From assembly GCF_009189165.1 (NCBI RefSeq), contig NZ_CP045118.1:3534001-3598000 (forward strand): DNA of 64,000 nt. The letters run 5' to 3'. The notes below the pieces were generated by a model, which was given only the letters and a program-made list of their open reading frames with translations, was not told the origin of the DNA and did not search any database. A program made the translations under genes and the position numbers. The DNA comes from Pseudomonas sp. SCB32 (GTDB lineage: Bacteria > Pseudomonadota > Gammaproteobacteria > Pseudomonadales > Pseudomonadaceae). The stretch's first letter is position 1, and each line of letters begins with the position of its first letter. Below, piece by piece: positions 1 to 9,268 of the stretch.

Positions 1-365
1 TCGTCCAGCGGCCACCATGTAGCCCTGGACTCGATGTAGTAATGCCCTTCGGGCTTTGTCAGCAGCGGCTCGTCCAAGGTTCCCGCGCGCACGCGCAACA
101 CGTCCGGGCGCGAGTCGCGGGCGCTGTAGATCGGCGAGCCGCAACAGCCGCAGAACACCCGGCGCTTGTCCTCCGAGGAGCGGAAGTGCACCAATGCCTG
201 CGCACCGGCCAGCAGCCTGAAGGCGTCGCTGGCAACCGGGACATTGGTGGCGAACGGACCGCCCTGGGCCTTGCGGCACTGCCCGCAATGGCAGACCTGG
301 ATCGGCGCCAGCTCACCGCTGATCGCATAACGCACCGCACCGCACAGACAACCGCCGGTATGCAT
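1..365 (-). CDS. GFA-family zinc protein (CENP-V/GFA domain), 3' end cut by window edge
   Basis: The first 121 residues are visible; the C-terminus lies beyond base 1. The product has the glutathione-dependent formaldehyde-activating (GFA/CENP-V) fold signature: Cys6 and Cys8 in GGCLCGAVRY, Cys25/Cys27/Cys30 in CHCGQC, and Cys72/Cys75 in FCGCCGSPIYS. In this family these cysteines hold one structural and one labile zinc. Most members have no proven substrate, and the formaldehyde role holds for only a few, so a specific reaction cannot be assigned. The ATG at 365 is chosen because the conserved domain starts at residue 4 and a GGGGCGGGG stretch lies just upstream. It is followed upstream, on the same strand, by the NAD-kinase-like gene with a gap of about 94 bases. 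Confidence 0.88.
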   Translation of the reverse strand, partial: MHTGGCLCGAVRYAISGELAPIQVCHCGQCRKAQGGPFATNVPVASDAFRLLAGAQALVHFRSSEDKRRVFCGCCGSPIYSARDSRPDVLRVRAGTLDEPLLTKPEGHYYIESRATWWPLD

Positions 366-459
366 CGCCCCGCCCCCTGTTCGCAGCCGCAAAGGCCTGG
401 AGTCTAGAACAAGGGCGCGAACCTTCACCACCTCACCGACAACGGACGCGAATCCGGTC

Positions 460-1587
460 TCAGGCCTCGGGGCCCCAGCCCAGCGGATAGAGCAACTCTT
501 CCTTGTAACCGGCCCAGACCCGTACCGCCGCCGGGAAGCTCGCATCCAGTGCCGCGTCACCGCTGTCGACCAGCAGTGGCCGGCCCTCCAGGGTGCCGAG
601 CTTGCGCTTGGTGGCGATCACCCGCAGGCGGTCGATGCCGATGGCGCGCAGCACGCGCGGGCTGATCTGCTGGTTGCCGCGACCGAGGATGTGGCCCTGG
701 CCACCAATGGCGGTGACCAGCAGGAAGGCCGGATGGCCATCCACCAGTTCGTACAGTTGCGACTCGGTGACGTCACGGGCGATCACCTCGCCGTTCTCGA
801 TCACGTCCACACCCAGCAGCGTGGTCTCCAGGTGCAAGTCGGCGGCCAGTCCATGCAGGGTCGAGCCGGGGCCGAAGACGTAGCGCACACCCGCTTCCCA
901 ACTGTCCTCCAGCCAGGCAGCGAGATCGGCCAGCACCAGTTCCTCGGTCTCCATGCCAGCCTGTTTGACGTGCTGCATGAAGTGCCCTTCCTCGGGCACG
1001 GTCAGCTCGGCGTACCAGCGCGCGGCGACACGGCCGTCACGCAGGGCGGCTTCGTCGAGGTCGCGCACCTCGCCCTGGGTCAGGCGCACCAGCCCCCCCT
1101 CGACCAACCGCAGCGCCAGCGCACCGGCGGCGCGCGGGCTGATGGCGTAGACCCCGGAGTGGATCTTCACCCCGGCGGGAATCCCCAGCACCGGCTGGCC
1201 CTCGCGCGCCACTTCGGCAACATCGCGCGCGGTGCCGTCGCCACCGGCGAAGAGGATCAGCGCAACGCCAGCGTCCTGCAGTGCCTGCACGGCGTGACGG
1301 GTATCCGCCGCCGAACTGCGCTCACCCTCGATCTCACCGACCAGCCGATGAGCGAAACCCATCTCAGCCAGCAGGTCGGCGCCCATCGGCCCCGGAAACG
1401 TGAGGAATTCCAAACGCTCGCGTTCGGGCAGCAACTGCTCCAGCGCCACCCGCGTGCGCTCCGCCGCCCGAGGCTGCGCGCCGCGCGCCAGGGCCAATTC
1501 GGCGACCCCGTCGCTGCCCTTGAGCGCGCTCGGTCCGCCGATACCGGCCAGCGGATTGATGATCAGGCCTATGCGAAAGCCGTCCAT
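460..1587 (-). CDS. ATP-NAD kinase-like protein
   Basis: This 375-aa cytosolic protein belongs to the NAD kinase / diacylglycerol kinase superfamily in its longer 'ATP-NAD kinase-like' branch, not to the short NadK (PpnK) type. Evidence is the N-terminal IGLIINPLAGIGG strand-loop and the GGDGT motif at about residues 115-119 (LFAGGDGTARDVAEVA), which binds nucleotide phosphates. The substrate of this branch is not securely known: NAD phosphorylation is possible, and some relatives are linked to acetoin catabolism clusters, which are absent here. The ATG at 1587 is preferred over the in-frame GTG at 1593 because GAGG sits five bases before the ATG. The gene stands alone, with the truncated GFA gene downstream on the same strand. 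Confidence 0.82.
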   Translation of the reverse strand: MDGFRIGLIINPLAGIGGPSALKGSDGVAELALARGAQPRAAERTRVALEQLLPERERLEFLTFPGPMGADLLAEMGFAHRLVGEIEGERSSAADTRHAVQALQDAGVALILFAGGDGTARDVAEVAREGQPVLGIPAGVKIHSGVYAISPRAAGALALRLVEGGLVRLTQGEVRDLDEAALRDGRVAARWYAELTVPEEGHFMQHVKQAGMETEELVLADLAAWLEDSWEAGVRYVFGPGSTLHGLAADLHLETTLLGVDVIENGEVIARDVTESQLYELVDGHPAFLLVTAIGGQGHILGRGNQQISPRVLRAIGIDRLRVIATKRKLGTLEGRPLLVDSGDAALDASFPAAVRVWAGYKEELLYPLGWGPEA

Positions 1588-1815
1588 ACTCACCTCGAAG
1601 GGACTCCAGATCGAATACCCGGTGCAATGCCGGGTCGACCTTCACTATAACGACATGCAGTAGACCGGGATCTTGCGGTTGGCACCCAACCTGCGAGGGC
1701 ACAGTCGACTGCCGCTGTTGGTGACGATTCTCCGCCGCCGTCCGCGACGGCCTTTGTCACCGAGGCTTCATGTGATCTGCCTAGACTGCATTCAACGTTG
1801 TAGAGGAGACCGGCC

Positions 1816-1989
1816 ATGAGCTTGCAACACCAGCAGAACCCCGCCCCGCGCCCTGCGCCCCGTGATCCGCAGCAACCGGTGGGCGGCTCGATCATCGACG
1901 CTCAGGGCCGCGAGATTCCGATCACCGAGGACATGATCCAGCGTGCCTGCCGCGAGCTGGAAAAGAGCGTCGAGTCGCCGCGCCGGTGA
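1816..1989 (+). CDS. small conserved hypothetical protein, 57 aa
   Basis: A short gene with a good ribosome-binding site (AGGAG at 1804-1808, seven bases before the ATG). The 57-residue product starts with a Pro/Gln-rich stretch and ends in a compact charged segment containing GGSIIDAQGREIPITEDMI and ELEKSVE. There is no signal peptide, membrane span or Cys/His cluster. Similar small cytosolic proteins occur next to pdxB in other pseudomonads as far as I recall, but no function is known. It converges on pdxB, with 19 bases between the stop codons. The RBS, codon use typical of its neighbours and the sensible C-terminal sequence argue that it is real. Confidence 0.68.
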   Translation: MSLQHQQNPAPRPAPRDPQQPVGGSIIDAQGREIPITEDMIQRACRELEKSVESPRR

Positions 1990-2008
1990 GCGCGCAGCCC
2001 CGTCCGCC

Positions 2009-3157
2009 CTACTCCCCGACCCGGTTGGCGCCCAGCGCCGTCAGCAGGTTTTCCAGGCACGGCGCATCGCCCTGGATGTCCACCCACAGCCCGGTGATTT
2101 CCCGCCGCGGCGGATAGTGCTTGCGCAGGGCGTCGAACGCCTTGCGCCGTGCCTCCACATCCCCCACCAGACTGCGCCGGAAAGCCGCGTCATCGCTGCG
2201 CGGGTCGTACACCGCACGGCACAGCATGGCCAGCGCCCAATCCGGATCGCACTCTTCTTTCAAGCTCAGTTCGGCCAGCCATTGGGCTGGCAGCAAATCA
2301 TCCAGGCTCACCTCGGGCGAGCGTCCGAGCCAGGCGCAGAAGGCGTCGTAGATCTGCGCCGTGCCGCGCAGCTTGCCGTCCAGGCTGTAGCCGGCGATGT
2401 GCGGCGTGGCGATGCGGCAGCGCGCGGCCAGGTCGACGTCCACCTGCGGCTCGCCTTCCCACACGTCCAGCGCCACGTCCAGATCGGCGCCGGCTTCCAG
2501 ATGCGTCCGCAGTGCGGCGTTATCCACCACGCCGCCACGGCTGGCATTGATCAGCCAAGTTCCCGGACGCAGCGCCTTGAGGCGCCCGGCGTCGATCAGG
2601 TGGCGCGTCGGGTTGTCACCATCGCGGGTCAGCGGCGTGTGCAGGCTGATCACATCGCACTCGCGCAGCACTTCTTCCAGGCTGCGGAAGTCACCACCCT
2701 CGACGGCGGCGCGCGGCGGATCGCAGACCCGCACATCCCAACCCAGGCCACGCAGCACATCCACCAGGCGTCCGCCGACCTGACCGGCGCCAATCACGCC
2801 GTAACGGCGCTCGGCCAGCTTCGCCCCGTGCACTTCGGCCAGGGCCAGCAGGCTGCCCAGCACCCAGTCCACCACGCCGCGGGCGTTGCAGCCCGGCGCG
2901 CTGGACCAGGCGATGCCAGCCTCGGCGAAATAGTCGAGATCGAGGTGATCGGTGCCAATGGTGCAGGTGCCGACGAACTTCACCTGGCTGCCTTCGAGCA
3001 GGGCGCGGCTGACGTCGGTGACCGAACGCACCAGCAGTACCTCCGCATCGCCCAGGGCGGCGCGGTCGATACCCCGTCCGGGCAGGCGACGGATTTCACC
3101 GTGACCGCCGAAGAAGGCTTCGACCAGGGGAATGTTTTCATCGGCAAGGATACGCAT
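2009..3157 (-). CDS. pdxB: erythronate-4-phosphate dehydrogenase PdxB
   Basis: PdxB oxidises 4-phospho-D-erythronate with NAD+ in the DXP-dependent route to pyridoxal 5'-phosphate, in the cytosol. The 382-aa product is the normal length for Pseudomonas PdxB. It has the D-2-hydroxyacid dehydrogenase layout: a split catalytic domain, a Rossmann NAD domain with GAGQVG at 123-128, and the catalytic triad Arg207 (NASRGG), Glu236 (VWEGEPQ) and His253 (ATPHIAGYS). The C-terminal 100 residues (ending ALGANRVGE) form the PdxB-specific dimerisation domain. The frame stays open far upstream, but [10 protein letters not shown] at 3157 is the family N-terminus. A REP element lies in the promoter side between this gene and pmpM. 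Confidence 0.96.
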   Translation of the reverse strand: MRILADENIPLVEAFFGGHGEIRRLPGRGIDRAALGDAEVLLVRSVTDVSRALLEGSQVKFVGTCTIGTDHLDLDYFAEAGIAWSSAPGCNARGVVDWVLGSLLALAEVHGAKLAERRYGVIGAGQVGGRLVDVLRGLGWDVRVCDPPRAAVEGGDFRSLEEVLRECDVISLHTPLTRDGDNPTRHLIDAGRLKALRPGTWLINASRGGVVDNAALRTHLEAGADLDVALDVWEGEPQVDVDLAARCRIATPHIAGYSLDGKLRGTAQIYDAFCAWLGRSPEVSLDDLLPAQWLAELSLKEECDPDWALAMLCRAVYDPRSDDAAFRRSLVGDVEARRKAFDALRKHYPPRREITGLWVDIQGDAPCLENLLTALGANRVGE

Positions 3158-3238
3158 GGGCTGACTCCAGAAATCGGCACCGACTACTTTACCAGCGAGT
3201 CGAGCGATGCAGGCACGATCATCCGCACGGCAGACACC

Positions 3239-3286
3239 TGCAGGAGCGCCCCATGGGCGCGATCGCGGGCATGGCCCGCTCCTACA
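3239..3286. repeat. REP-type inverted repeat
   Basis: Two facing arms of the common Pseudomonas GTAGGAGCGGGCCATGCCCGC family, separated by a few bases. It lies between the divergent pdxB and pmpM genes. Confidence 0.75.
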
Positions 3287-3394
3287 GGGGAAATGAATAC
3301 ACTCGTACGGCCGACACCAAGCTTTGCTGACCGGCTGGACAACCCTTAAACTGGCCGGCTTCTTTCCGCTTCCCGCCGCCAGAAAAGGATCGCC

Positions 3395-4807
3395 GTGACC
3401 AGCATCGCCCAGCCCGTCTCCCGTGGACGGCGCGCCCGCACCGAGTTCAAGGAACTGCTCAGCCTCGCCACACCGATCATGATCGCCCAGCTGGCCACTA
3501 CCGCCATGGGCTTCGTCGATGCGGTGATGGCCGGCAGCGTCGGTCCGCGTGACCTCGCGGCGGTGGCGCTGGGCAACTCGATCTGGATTCCGATCTTCCT
3601 GCTGATGACCGGCACCCTGCTCGCCACCACGGCTAAGGTGGCGCAGCGCCACGGCGCCGGCGACCAGCCCGGCACCGGCCCGCTGGTGCGCCAGGCATTG
3701 TGGCTGGCGCTGCTGGTCGGCCCGCTGGCGGCGGCTACCCTGTGGTTCCTCTCCGAGCCGGTGCTGCGCGCGATGAAGGTCGAGGAAGCACTGATCGAAC
3801 CCAGCTGCTTCTACCTGCGCGGCATCGCCTGCGGCCTGCCGGCGGTGGCGCTGTACCACGTGCTGCGCTGCTACAGCGACGGCCTGGGGCGCACCCGGCC
3901 GAGCATGGTGCTGGGCATCTGTGGACTGATGCTGAACATTCCAATCAACTGGATGCTGATCTACGGCCACCTCGGCTTCCCGGCGCTCGGCGGCCCCGGC
4001 TGCGGCTGGGCCACCGGCTCGGTGATGTGGTTCATGCTGCTGGGCATGCTGTTCTGGGTGAACTGGGCCAAGGTCTACAAGCCGAGCCAGCTGTTCGCCC
4101 ACTGGGAACTGCCGAACCTCAAGGTGATCGGCGGCCTGGTGGCGGTCGGCCTGCCGATTGGTATCGCGATCTTCGCCGAATCGAGCATCTTCTCGGTGAT
4201 CGCCCTGCTGATCGGTGAACTGGGCGAGAAGGTGGTGGCGGGCCATCAGGTGGCGCTGAACTTCAGCGCGCTGGTGTTCATGATCCCCTACTCGCTGGCG
4301 ATGGCGGTGACGGTGCGCGTGGGTCAGGCCCTCGGCGCTGGCGCGCCGCGCGATGCGCGTTTCGCCGCGGGCGTCGGCATGGGCGCCGCGCTCGCCTACG
4401 CGTGCATTTCCGCCAGCGGCATGCTGCTGATGCGCGAGCACATCGCCGCGCTCTACACCCAGGACCCGGAAGTACTGGCGCTGGCAGCTTCGCTGCTGGT
4501 GTTCTCGGCGCTGTTCCAGTTCTCCGACGCCGTGCAGGTCACCGCTGCCGGCGCCCTGCGCGGCTACCAGGACACCCGCGCGACCATGATCATGACCCTG
4601 TTCGCCTACTGGGGCATCGGCCTGCCGGTAGGCTACAGCCTGGGCCTGGCCCACTGGCTGCAGGAACCCACCGGGCCGCGCGGCTTGTGGGAGGGCCTGA
4701 TCGTCGGCCTGACCTGCGCGGCGGTGATGCTGTGCATCCGCCTGGCACGCAGCGCCCGGCGGCAGATCGTGCTGAACGAGCAGCGCCTGAGAGGCGTCGC
4801 CGGCTGA
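3395..4807 (+). CDS. pmpM: MATE family multidrug efflux pump, PmpM/NorM type
   Basis: A 470-aa inner-membrane antiporter of the multidrug and toxic compound extrusion family. It starts with a cytosolic 25-residue segment, followed by the typical first helix ([27 protein letters not shown]), and has about 12 hydrophobic spans in two homologous halves. PmpM of P. aeruginosa is an H+-coupled exporter of fluoroquinolones, benzalkonium and ethidium; the close resemblance in length and N-terminus supports the same role, but the substrate range is inferred. The start is GTG with AAAGGA eight to nine bases upstream. It is followed three bases later by the convergent EamA exporter gene. P. aeruginosa carries pmpM, an EamA gene and an XRE gene in the same arrangement (from memory). 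Confidence 0.92.
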   Translation: MTSIAQPVSRGRRARTEFKELLSLATPIMIAQLATTAMGFVDAVMAGSVGPRDLAAVALGNSIWIPIFLLMTGTLLATTAKVAQRHGAGDQPGTGPLVRQALWLALLVGPLAAATLWFLSEPVLRAMKVEEALIEPSCFYLRGIACGLPAVALYHVLRCYSDGLGRTRPSMVLGICGLMLNIPINWMLIYGHLGFPALGGPGCGWATGSVMWFMLLGMLFWVNWAKVYKPSQLFAHWELPNLKVIGGLVAVGLPIGIAIFAESSIFSVIALLIGELGEKVVAGHQVALNFSALVFMIPYSLAMAVTVRVGQALGAGAPRDARFAAGVGMGAALAYACISASGMLLMREHIAALYTQDPEVLALAASLLVFSALFQFSDAVQVTAAGALRGYQDTRATMIMTLFAYWGIGLPVGYSLGLAHWLQEPTGPRGLWEGLIVGLTCAAVMLCIRLARSARRQIVLNEQRLRGVAG

Positions 4808-4810
4808 ACC

Positions 4811-5695
4811 TCAGTCGGCGACCGGTAGCGCCAGCGATTCCTTGGGACGACTGCTGAGGGTGGTGCCCACCGAGGCGAAGATGATCGCAACGATGGCCAG
4901 CCACTGATGCGAAGTGAGCTGTTCACCGAGGAACACCAGTCCGGAGATCGCACCGAACGCCGGTTCGATGCTCATCAGGGTGCCGAAGGTGCGCGCCGGC
5001 AGGCGCATCAGGGCAATCATTTCCAAGGTGTAGGGCAGCGCGCTGGAGAGCACCGCCACGCCCAGCAGCGCCGGCAGGATGCTGGTATCCAGCAACGCGG
5101 TGCCGGCGTGGGCGAAGCCGATGGGGGCCACGCAGATCGCCGCGATGGTCACCCCCAGCGCCGCGCCCTGGGCACCGAGGTCATTACCGGCGCGCTGGCC
5201 GAAGATGATGTACAAGCCCCAGCACACGCCCGCCGCCAACGCCAGCGCGGCGCCCTTGGGGTCCACACCGTGGCCCAGGTCACCGATCGGCAGCAGCAGC
5301 CAGAGGCCGAACACCGCCATGCCGATCCACAGGAAATCAATCGGCTTGCGCGAGTAGTACAGCGCCACCGCCAATGGGCCGGTGAACTCCAGCGCCACCG
5401 CGATCCCCAGCGGCACGGTCTGCAGCGCCATGTAGAACATCAAGTTCATGCCGCCCAGGGTCACGCCGTAGGCGATCAGCGGCATCAGCGCCTTGCCCTT
5501 CAGCGACGTACGCCACGGCCGCAAGATCGCCAGCAGCATGATCGCGGCGAACACCAGGCGCATGGCCGTCACGCCTTCGGCGCCGACTACCGGAAACAGG
5601 CTCTTGGCCAGGGAGGCGCCGGACTGGATCGAGGCCATGGATACGATCAGCAGGAGAACCGGCAGGACAGTGGAGATAAAGCGGGAGCGAGGCAT
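4811..5695 (-). CDS. EamA/DMT exporter, RhtA-like (threonine/homoserine efflux type)
   Basis: A 294-aa inner-membrane protein of the drug/metabolite transporter superfamily with ten predicted helices in two EamA repeats. The N-terminus MPRSRFISTVLPVLLLIVSM and the internal QTVPLGIAVALEFTGPLAVAL and MSIEPAFGAISGLVFLGEQL segments are typical of RhtA, which exports threonine and homoserine in E. coli. The amino-acid substrate is inferred from that resemblance. The gene diverges from an XRE-cupin regulator across about 80 bases, a common arrangement in which the regulator controls the exporter. The ATG at 5695 fits the family N-terminus; longer upstream reading runs into the divergent regulator region. 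Confidence 0.85.
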   Translation of the reverse strand: MPRSRFISTVLPVLLLIVSMASIQSGASLAKSLFPVVGAEGVTAMRLVFAAIMLLAILRPWRTSLKGKALMPLIAYGVTLGGMNLMFYMALQTVPLGIAVALEFTGPLAVALYYSRKPIDFLWIGMAVFGLWLLLPIGDLGHGVDPKGAALALAAGVCWGLYIIFGQRAGNDLGAQGAALGVTIAAICVAPIGFAHAGTALLDTSILPALLGVAVLSSALPYTLEMIALMRLPARTFGTLMSIEPAFGAISGLVFLGEQLTSHQWLAIVAIIFASVGTTLSSRPKESLALPVAD

Positions 5696-5745
5696 GATGC
5701 GGACCTGAACAGGCGTTGCAACGGTTGGGAATTCTTGGTTGACTG

Positions 5746-5767
5746 TTAAGCGCAACATAATGCGCAA
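5746..5767. promoter_or_regulatory. direct repeat in the divergent exporter/XRE promoter region
   Basis: Two near-identical 10-mers, TTAAGCGCAA (5746-5755) and TAATGCGCAA (5758-5767), repeat with a 12-base period between the divergent exporter and XRE-cupin genes. They are a candidate operator for the XRE regulator. A TTGACT hexamer begins at 5739, but no well-spaced -10 is clear. Confidence 0.4.
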
Positions 5768-5777
5768 AAAGGCCAGA

Positions 5778-6350
5778 ATGAGCAATATATTGCCCACCAT
5801 TTCCGAACGACCCAGCGTGCTGGTACACGTCGCCGACAACGTAAAGGCGCATCGCCGTAGCGCGGGCTTGAGCCAGGACGCACTGGCCAAGGCATCCGGC
5901 GTCAGCCGGCGGATGCTGGTCGGCATCGAGAGCGGCGACACCAATGTCAGCCTCGCCACCCTGGACCGTATCGCCGCCGCCCTGAACGTCACCTTCGCCG
6001 ACCTGGTGCGGCCGCCGTCCACCGGCGGCCTGTCCCGTGTCGATGCCGTGGCCTGGGGCGGCCAGCAGCCCGACAGCCGCGGCACCCTCCTCGCCAGCAC
6101 ACCGGCCGCTCGCCAGGCCGAGCTTTGGCACTGGTCCCTGGCTCCCGGCGACCGCTACAACGCCGAGCCGGATGCCGAGGGCTGGTACGACATGGCCTAT
6201 GTGATCGAGGGACGACTGACCATCGTGCTCGCCGATGAGACCGTGGAGGTCGAGGCCGGCGGTTTCCATGTGTTCAAGAGCAGCCAGCCGTTTTCCTACC
6301 AGAACCATGGGGATGTGCTGGTGCGGTTTGTACGCAACGTCGTGAACTGA
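5778..6350 (+). CDS. XRE-family transcriptional regulator with C-terminal cupin domain
   Basis: The 190-aa product combines an N-terminal helix-turn-helix of the Cro/C1 type (about residues 17-76; AHRRSAGLSQDALAKASGVS followed by MLVGIESGDTNVSLATLDRI) with a C-terminal cupin barrel (about 105-188; MAYVIEGRLTIVLADETVEV and GGFHVFKSSQPFSYQN). Members of this class usually sense small amino-acid or polyamine-like ligands with the cupin and control an adjacent gene. The divergent RhtA-like exporter is the obvious target. The ATG at 5778 (MSNILPTISERPS) is preferred over upstream in-frame starts because those overlap the presumed operator. Its RBS is weak, so the start is less certain than the identity. 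Confidence 0.85.
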   Translation: MSNILPTISERPSVLVHVADNVKAHRRSAGLSQDALAKASGVSRRMLVGIESGDTNVSLATLDRIAAALNVTFADLVRPPSTGGLSRVDAVAWGGQQPDSRGTLLASTPAARQAELWHWSLAPGDRYNAEPDAEGWYDMAYVIEGRLTIVLADETVEVEAGGFHVFKSSQPFSYQNHGDVLVRFVRNVVN

Positions 6351-6371
6351 GCGTTTCGCCGCCTCTTTAAG

Positions 6372-6502
6372 AGCTCCCGATGGGCGCTGATCGCGGGCAT
6401 GGCCCGCTCCTACGGGTCAGCGAGGCACCGGAATCTTGTAGGAGCAGGCCATGTCTGCGACCGGTCGCGCGCCGAGACATCGCGGACGGAGTCTGCTCCT
6501 AC
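6372..6502. repeat. cluster of REP-type repeats
   Basis: Two REP pairs stand in a row. The first (6372-6413) ends in GCGGGCATGGCCCGCTCCTAC. The second (6438-6502) begins GTAGGAGCAGGCC and ends GAGTCTGCTCCTAC. Between them they could form extended hairpins downstream of the XRE gene. Confidence 0.7.
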
Positions 6503-6814
6503 GTTGTCTTCTGGGTGATTCCCCTTCGGGCCAGCGCAAGCGCTGTTCGCGATGAAGCCGCGTCCCGCGTTCGCGGGGAAGACATGTACAGAGCGCCAGT
6601 GCATGAAACGTCACTCCCGCGAAGGCGGGAGCCCAAAAGACAGTGGCTCCTACGTGGGCGCATGATGCCGGTGTTCACATAGAGCACCGAGTCATCCGCG
6701 ATGGATTTCGCGGACAAGGTCAGCTCCTACGGGAGCAGCACACCGTCCTGGCTTTGGCACTTGAAGACTTCCAGCGAAACGTCCGCGCACTCCGAACGGC
6801 CCCTTTTCAGGAGG
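6503..6814. other. non-coding stretch with decayed repeat fragments
   Basis: No credible gene is seen here. Single REP-like arms recur (CAGTGGCTCCTACG near 6644, GCGGACAAGGTCAGCTCCTACGG near 6709, and a CTCCCGCGAAGGCGGGAG hairpin near 6613). Open frames crossing the region have repeat-derived, low-information translations and no ribosome-binding sites. Confidence 0.55.
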
Positions 6815-6960
6815 CCTCGTTGAATCGGCGTTTCAGGGGTTGAGCGACATGGATGTCGCGAGAGCCGCGATGGGCCATGGATGGCCCTTCGTGGGGGGAC
6901 GCCTAGTTCGGGCCCCTGAAACTCCGATTCGACGAGGGAATTTTTCGCCTAAGCGAAAAA
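6815..6960. repeat. highly structured multi-hairpin element
   Basis: A 25-base inverted repeat (6815-6839 with 6913-6937, two mismatches) encloses 73 bases containing two further perfect hairpins: GCGACATGGATGTCGC at 6844-6859 and GGGCCATGGATGGCCC at 6872-6887. A third hairpin, TTTTTCGCCTAAGCGAAAAA, follows at 6941-6960. A further complementary pair (GTTCCTTTTG near 6988 with CAAAAGGGAC near 7020) extends the structure. It does not look like a protein-coding gene. It is either a dispersed repeat or a structured RNA. Confidence 0.6.
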
Positions 6961-7099
6961 CCGGATGGAGGGGCAAGACTTTTTGGTTCCTTTTGTGAGG
7001 GCGGCTATCCGACGTTTGCCAAAAGGGACTCGCCCGAGGGGGCGAAACAAAAACTCTCAGCGCATGCCGAAGCGGCGCAGAAACACCCAAGCGCGAATG

Positions 7100-7129
7100 A
7101 AAAAAGCCCGCACAAATGCGGGCTTTTTC
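7100..7129 (-). terminator. Rho-independent terminator of phnX
   Basis: The stem AAGCCCGCA / TGCGGGCTT around a short loop is flanked by A6 and T5 tracts. It lies 15 bases past the phnX stop and can act in both directions. Confidence 0.88.
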
Positions 7130-7143
7130 TTTAACGCTGAAGG

Positions 7144-7971
7144 TCAGCTGCCCTGCGGCATCTCCCCCCGCGCCAGTCGGGCATTGATATCGACGATCAC
7201 CCCCGGCAGGTCGGCAATGGTGTCGATCAGGTAGTGCGGCCGCGAACCCTCGAAGATCTGGCCAATGCGGCGGCGCTCCTGATCCAGCTTGTCCGCCGGC
7301 AGCGCCTTGAACTGCTCATAGGTCAGACCCAGGGCATTACCCGAGCAGGTCAGCGCCACGGTCCACATCCCGGCACTGCGGCCTTCGAGGATACCCGGCC
7401 AGGTGTCGTCGACCTTCACGCAGGCCGCCACATCGTTGATCCCCAGGGCGATCACGTTGGCCAGCGCCTGGGCCGGGTGCGGACGGCCGTTGGGTACTTC
7501 GTCGGTGGCTACAACATGGTCGGCGACGTAACCGTTGGTCTTGGCTAGGGCCACCACCTTCTCCATCACCACTGCCGGGTAGCCGGAGCAGGAACCGACC
7601 TTCAGGCCCTGCTTGCGCACGGCGGCGATTGCATCGAGTGCGCCGGGGATCAGCGCCGAGTGCTCGGCGATCTTCTCGATCTGCAGCGGCATGAAGCGCT
7701 CGTAGATCGCGGTGACGTCATCGTCGCTCGGCACACGGCCGAACTTGGCCTTGTAGCGCTCGGCGATGGCGGGAATGTCGCACAGGGTGCGGATGTGGTC
7801 CCACTTGCCCATGCCCATCGGGCCGCGGGCTTCTTCCAGGCTGACCTGGACGCCGAACTCGGCGAAGGCTTCGACGAAGATCTGGGTCGGCGCGAAGGAG
7901 CCGAAATCGACCACGGTGCCAGCCCAGTCGAGGATGACGGCTTGCAGTTGCTTGGGTTGTTCGTAGTTCAT
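7144..7971 (-). CDS. phnX: phosphonoacetaldehyde hydrolase (phosphonatase) PhnX
   Basis: PhnX hydrolyses phosphonoacetaldehyde to acetaldehyde and phosphate, the second step of 2-aminoethylphosphonate (AEP) degradation. The 275-aa product is a HAD hydrolase with its nucleophile Asp15 in [12 protein letters not shown]. The phosphonatase-specific Schiff-base lysine is Lys56 in MGMGKWDH, in the cap domain that follows. [10 protein letters not shown] and [13 protein letters not shown] carry HAD motifs II and III/IV. The ATG at 7971 has AGGA at a suitable distance and gives the standard family length; a TTG nine bases upstream is less likely. It lies 30 bases downstream of phnW on the same strand, almost certainly in one operon, and ends at a clear terminator. 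Confidence 0.96.
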   Translation of the reverse strand: MNYEQPKQLQAVILDWAGTVVDFGSFAPTQIFVEAFAEFGVQVSLEEARGPMGMGKWDHIRTLCDIPAIAERYKAKFGRVPSDDDVTAIYERFMPLQIEKIAEHSALIPGALDAIAAVRKQGLKVGSCSGYPAVVMEKVVALAKTNGYVADHVVATDEVPNGRPHPAQALANVIALGINDVAACVKVDDTWPGILEGRSAGMWTVALTCSGNALGLTYEQFKALPADKLDQERRRIGQIFEGSRPHYLIDTIADLPGVIVDINARLARGEMPQGS

Positions 7972-8001
7972 GAGATTCAATCCTGTGGCAATCGGCCAGG
8001 G

Positions 8002-9117
8002 TCAGATTTCGAAGACTTCCATCTCTTTCAGGGTCTCGGCGATGGCCGCGACCGCTGCACGCATGCCGCTGCCATCGACCTGGCCGATGCAGCCCACGCG
8101 GAAGGTTTCCACCTGGGTCAGTTTGCCCGGATAGAGGATGTAGCCCTTCTCGCGCACGCGGCCGTAGAACTCGGTGAAGCTGTAGCGCGGATCACGCGGG
8201 GCGTGGAAGGTGACGATGATCGGCGCCTGGATTTCCGCCGGCAGGAAGCTGCGGAAACCCAGCCTGCCCATCTCGGCCAGCAGAGTCTGGCAGTTGTTTG
8301 CGTAACGCTGATGACGGGCCGCGAGACCGCCCTCCTCCTCGTACTGGCTCAGCGCTTCATGCAGCGCGGCGACCACGTGGGTTGGCGGAGTGAAGCGCCA
8401 CTGGCCGGTCTTGGCCATGTAGGCGTTCTGGTCCTGCAGGTCCATGGACAGCGAATGGCAGTTGCCGGCGCTGGCGTTCAGCGCACAGGTACGGGCGAAG
8501 ACGAAGCCCATGCCCGGCACGCCTTCCAGGCACTTGCCGGAGGCGGCGATCAGTGCGTCGAAGGGGACGTTGCGGGCGTCGATGTCGAGCGCGCCGAAGG
8601 AACTCATGGCATCGATGATCAGGCGCTTGCCGTGGGCCTCGATGACCTTGGCGATGTCCTGCAGCGGGTTGAGGATACCGGTGCTGGTCTCGCAGTGGAT
8701 CAGGGCGACGTGGGTGACGCTCGGGTCGGCGCTGAGCAGACGATCGACGTCGGCGGCGGTGGTCGGTACGTCTTCTTCGGTTTCGAAGGTTACGAACTCG
8801 CGGCCGATCACCTGGCAGATCTTCGCCAGGCGCTTGCCATAGGCGCCGTTGATCAGCACCAGCACCTTGCCGTCGCGCGGCACCAGGGTGCCGACGGCCG
8901 CTTCCACGGAGAAGGTGCCGCTGCCCTGCAGGGGCACGCAGGTGTGGGTCGCCTCACCGTGGATGATCGCCAGCAGGCGTTTGCAGACATCGGCGGTCAA
9001 CTCGTTGAAGTCGCTGTCCCAGGAGCCCCAGTCGACCATCATGGCGCGACGGGTGCGGGGGGATGTGGTCAGCGGACCGGGAGTCAGCAGGATGGGGGCT
9101 CGCTCGGCAGTGCTCAT
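8002..9117 (-). CDS. phnW: 2-aminoethylphosphonate:pyruvate aminotransferase PhnW
   Basis: PhnW moves the amino group of AEP to pyruvate, giving phosphonoacetaldehyde and alanine. The 371-aa product is a class V (fold type I) PLP aminotransferase of standard PhnW length. Its N-terminus [18 protein letters not shown] is characteristic. Asp169 ([10 protein letters not shown]) should contact the pyridine nitrogen of PLP, and Lys195 ([12 protein letters not shown]) forms the Schiff base. The ATG at 9117 begins [15 protein letters not shown]; a further upstream extension in the same frame is not family-like. It is the first gene of the phnW-phnX operon and diverges from a LysR regulator across 148 bases, which implies inducible control by AEP or a related ligand. 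Confidence 0.96.
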   Translation of the reverse strand: MSTAERAPILLTPGPLTTSPRTRRAMMVDWGSWDSDFNELTADVCKRLLAIIHGEATHTCVPLQGSGTFSVEAAVGTLVPRDGKVLVLINGAYGKRLAKICQVIGREFVTFETEEDVPTTAADVDRLLSADPSVTHVALIHCETSTGILNPLQDIAKVIEAHGKRLIIDAMSSFGALDIDARNVPFDALIAASGKCLEGVPGMGFVFARTCALNASAGNCHSLSMDLQDQNAYMAKTGQWRFTPPTHVVAALHEALSQYEEEGGLAARHQRYANNCQTLLAEMGRLGFRSFLPAEIQAPIIVTFHAPRDPRYSFTEFYGRVREKGYILYPGKLTQVETFRVGCIGQVDGSGMRAAVAAIAETLKEMEVFEI

Positions 9118-9244
9118 GCTCGATTCCTCTTTCTTGGGAACGTCGTCAGGGCGGAATTCGGTTGGGCCCGGCGTCATTGCCGCGGCTTGGGCATAACTTG
9201 CCGGGACGCCTGATATCGTTCAAATTGTTTATCACGATGCACCG

Positions 9245-9268
9245 CATAAGCCGGACATATGCCTTATG
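9245..9268. promoter_or_regulatory. inverted repeat between phnW and its LysR gene
   Basis: CATAAG (9245-9250) and CTTATG (9263-9268) form an inverted repeat with 12 bases between the arms. The right arm contains the ATG of the LysR gene. This is a plausible autoregulatory LysR half-site pair, judged only from symmetry and position. Confidence 0.4.

Noticed and set aside
3158..4654. Upstream in-frame extension of pdxB to 881 codons
   Set aside because: It runs antisense through pmpM with Gln/His/Arg-rich low-complexity sequence. PdxB starts at [10 protein letters not shown].
6833..7090. 85-codon minus-strand open frame over the hairpin element
   Set aside because: The translation follows the repeat structure and lacks any domain. 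The DNA symmetry explains the open frame better.
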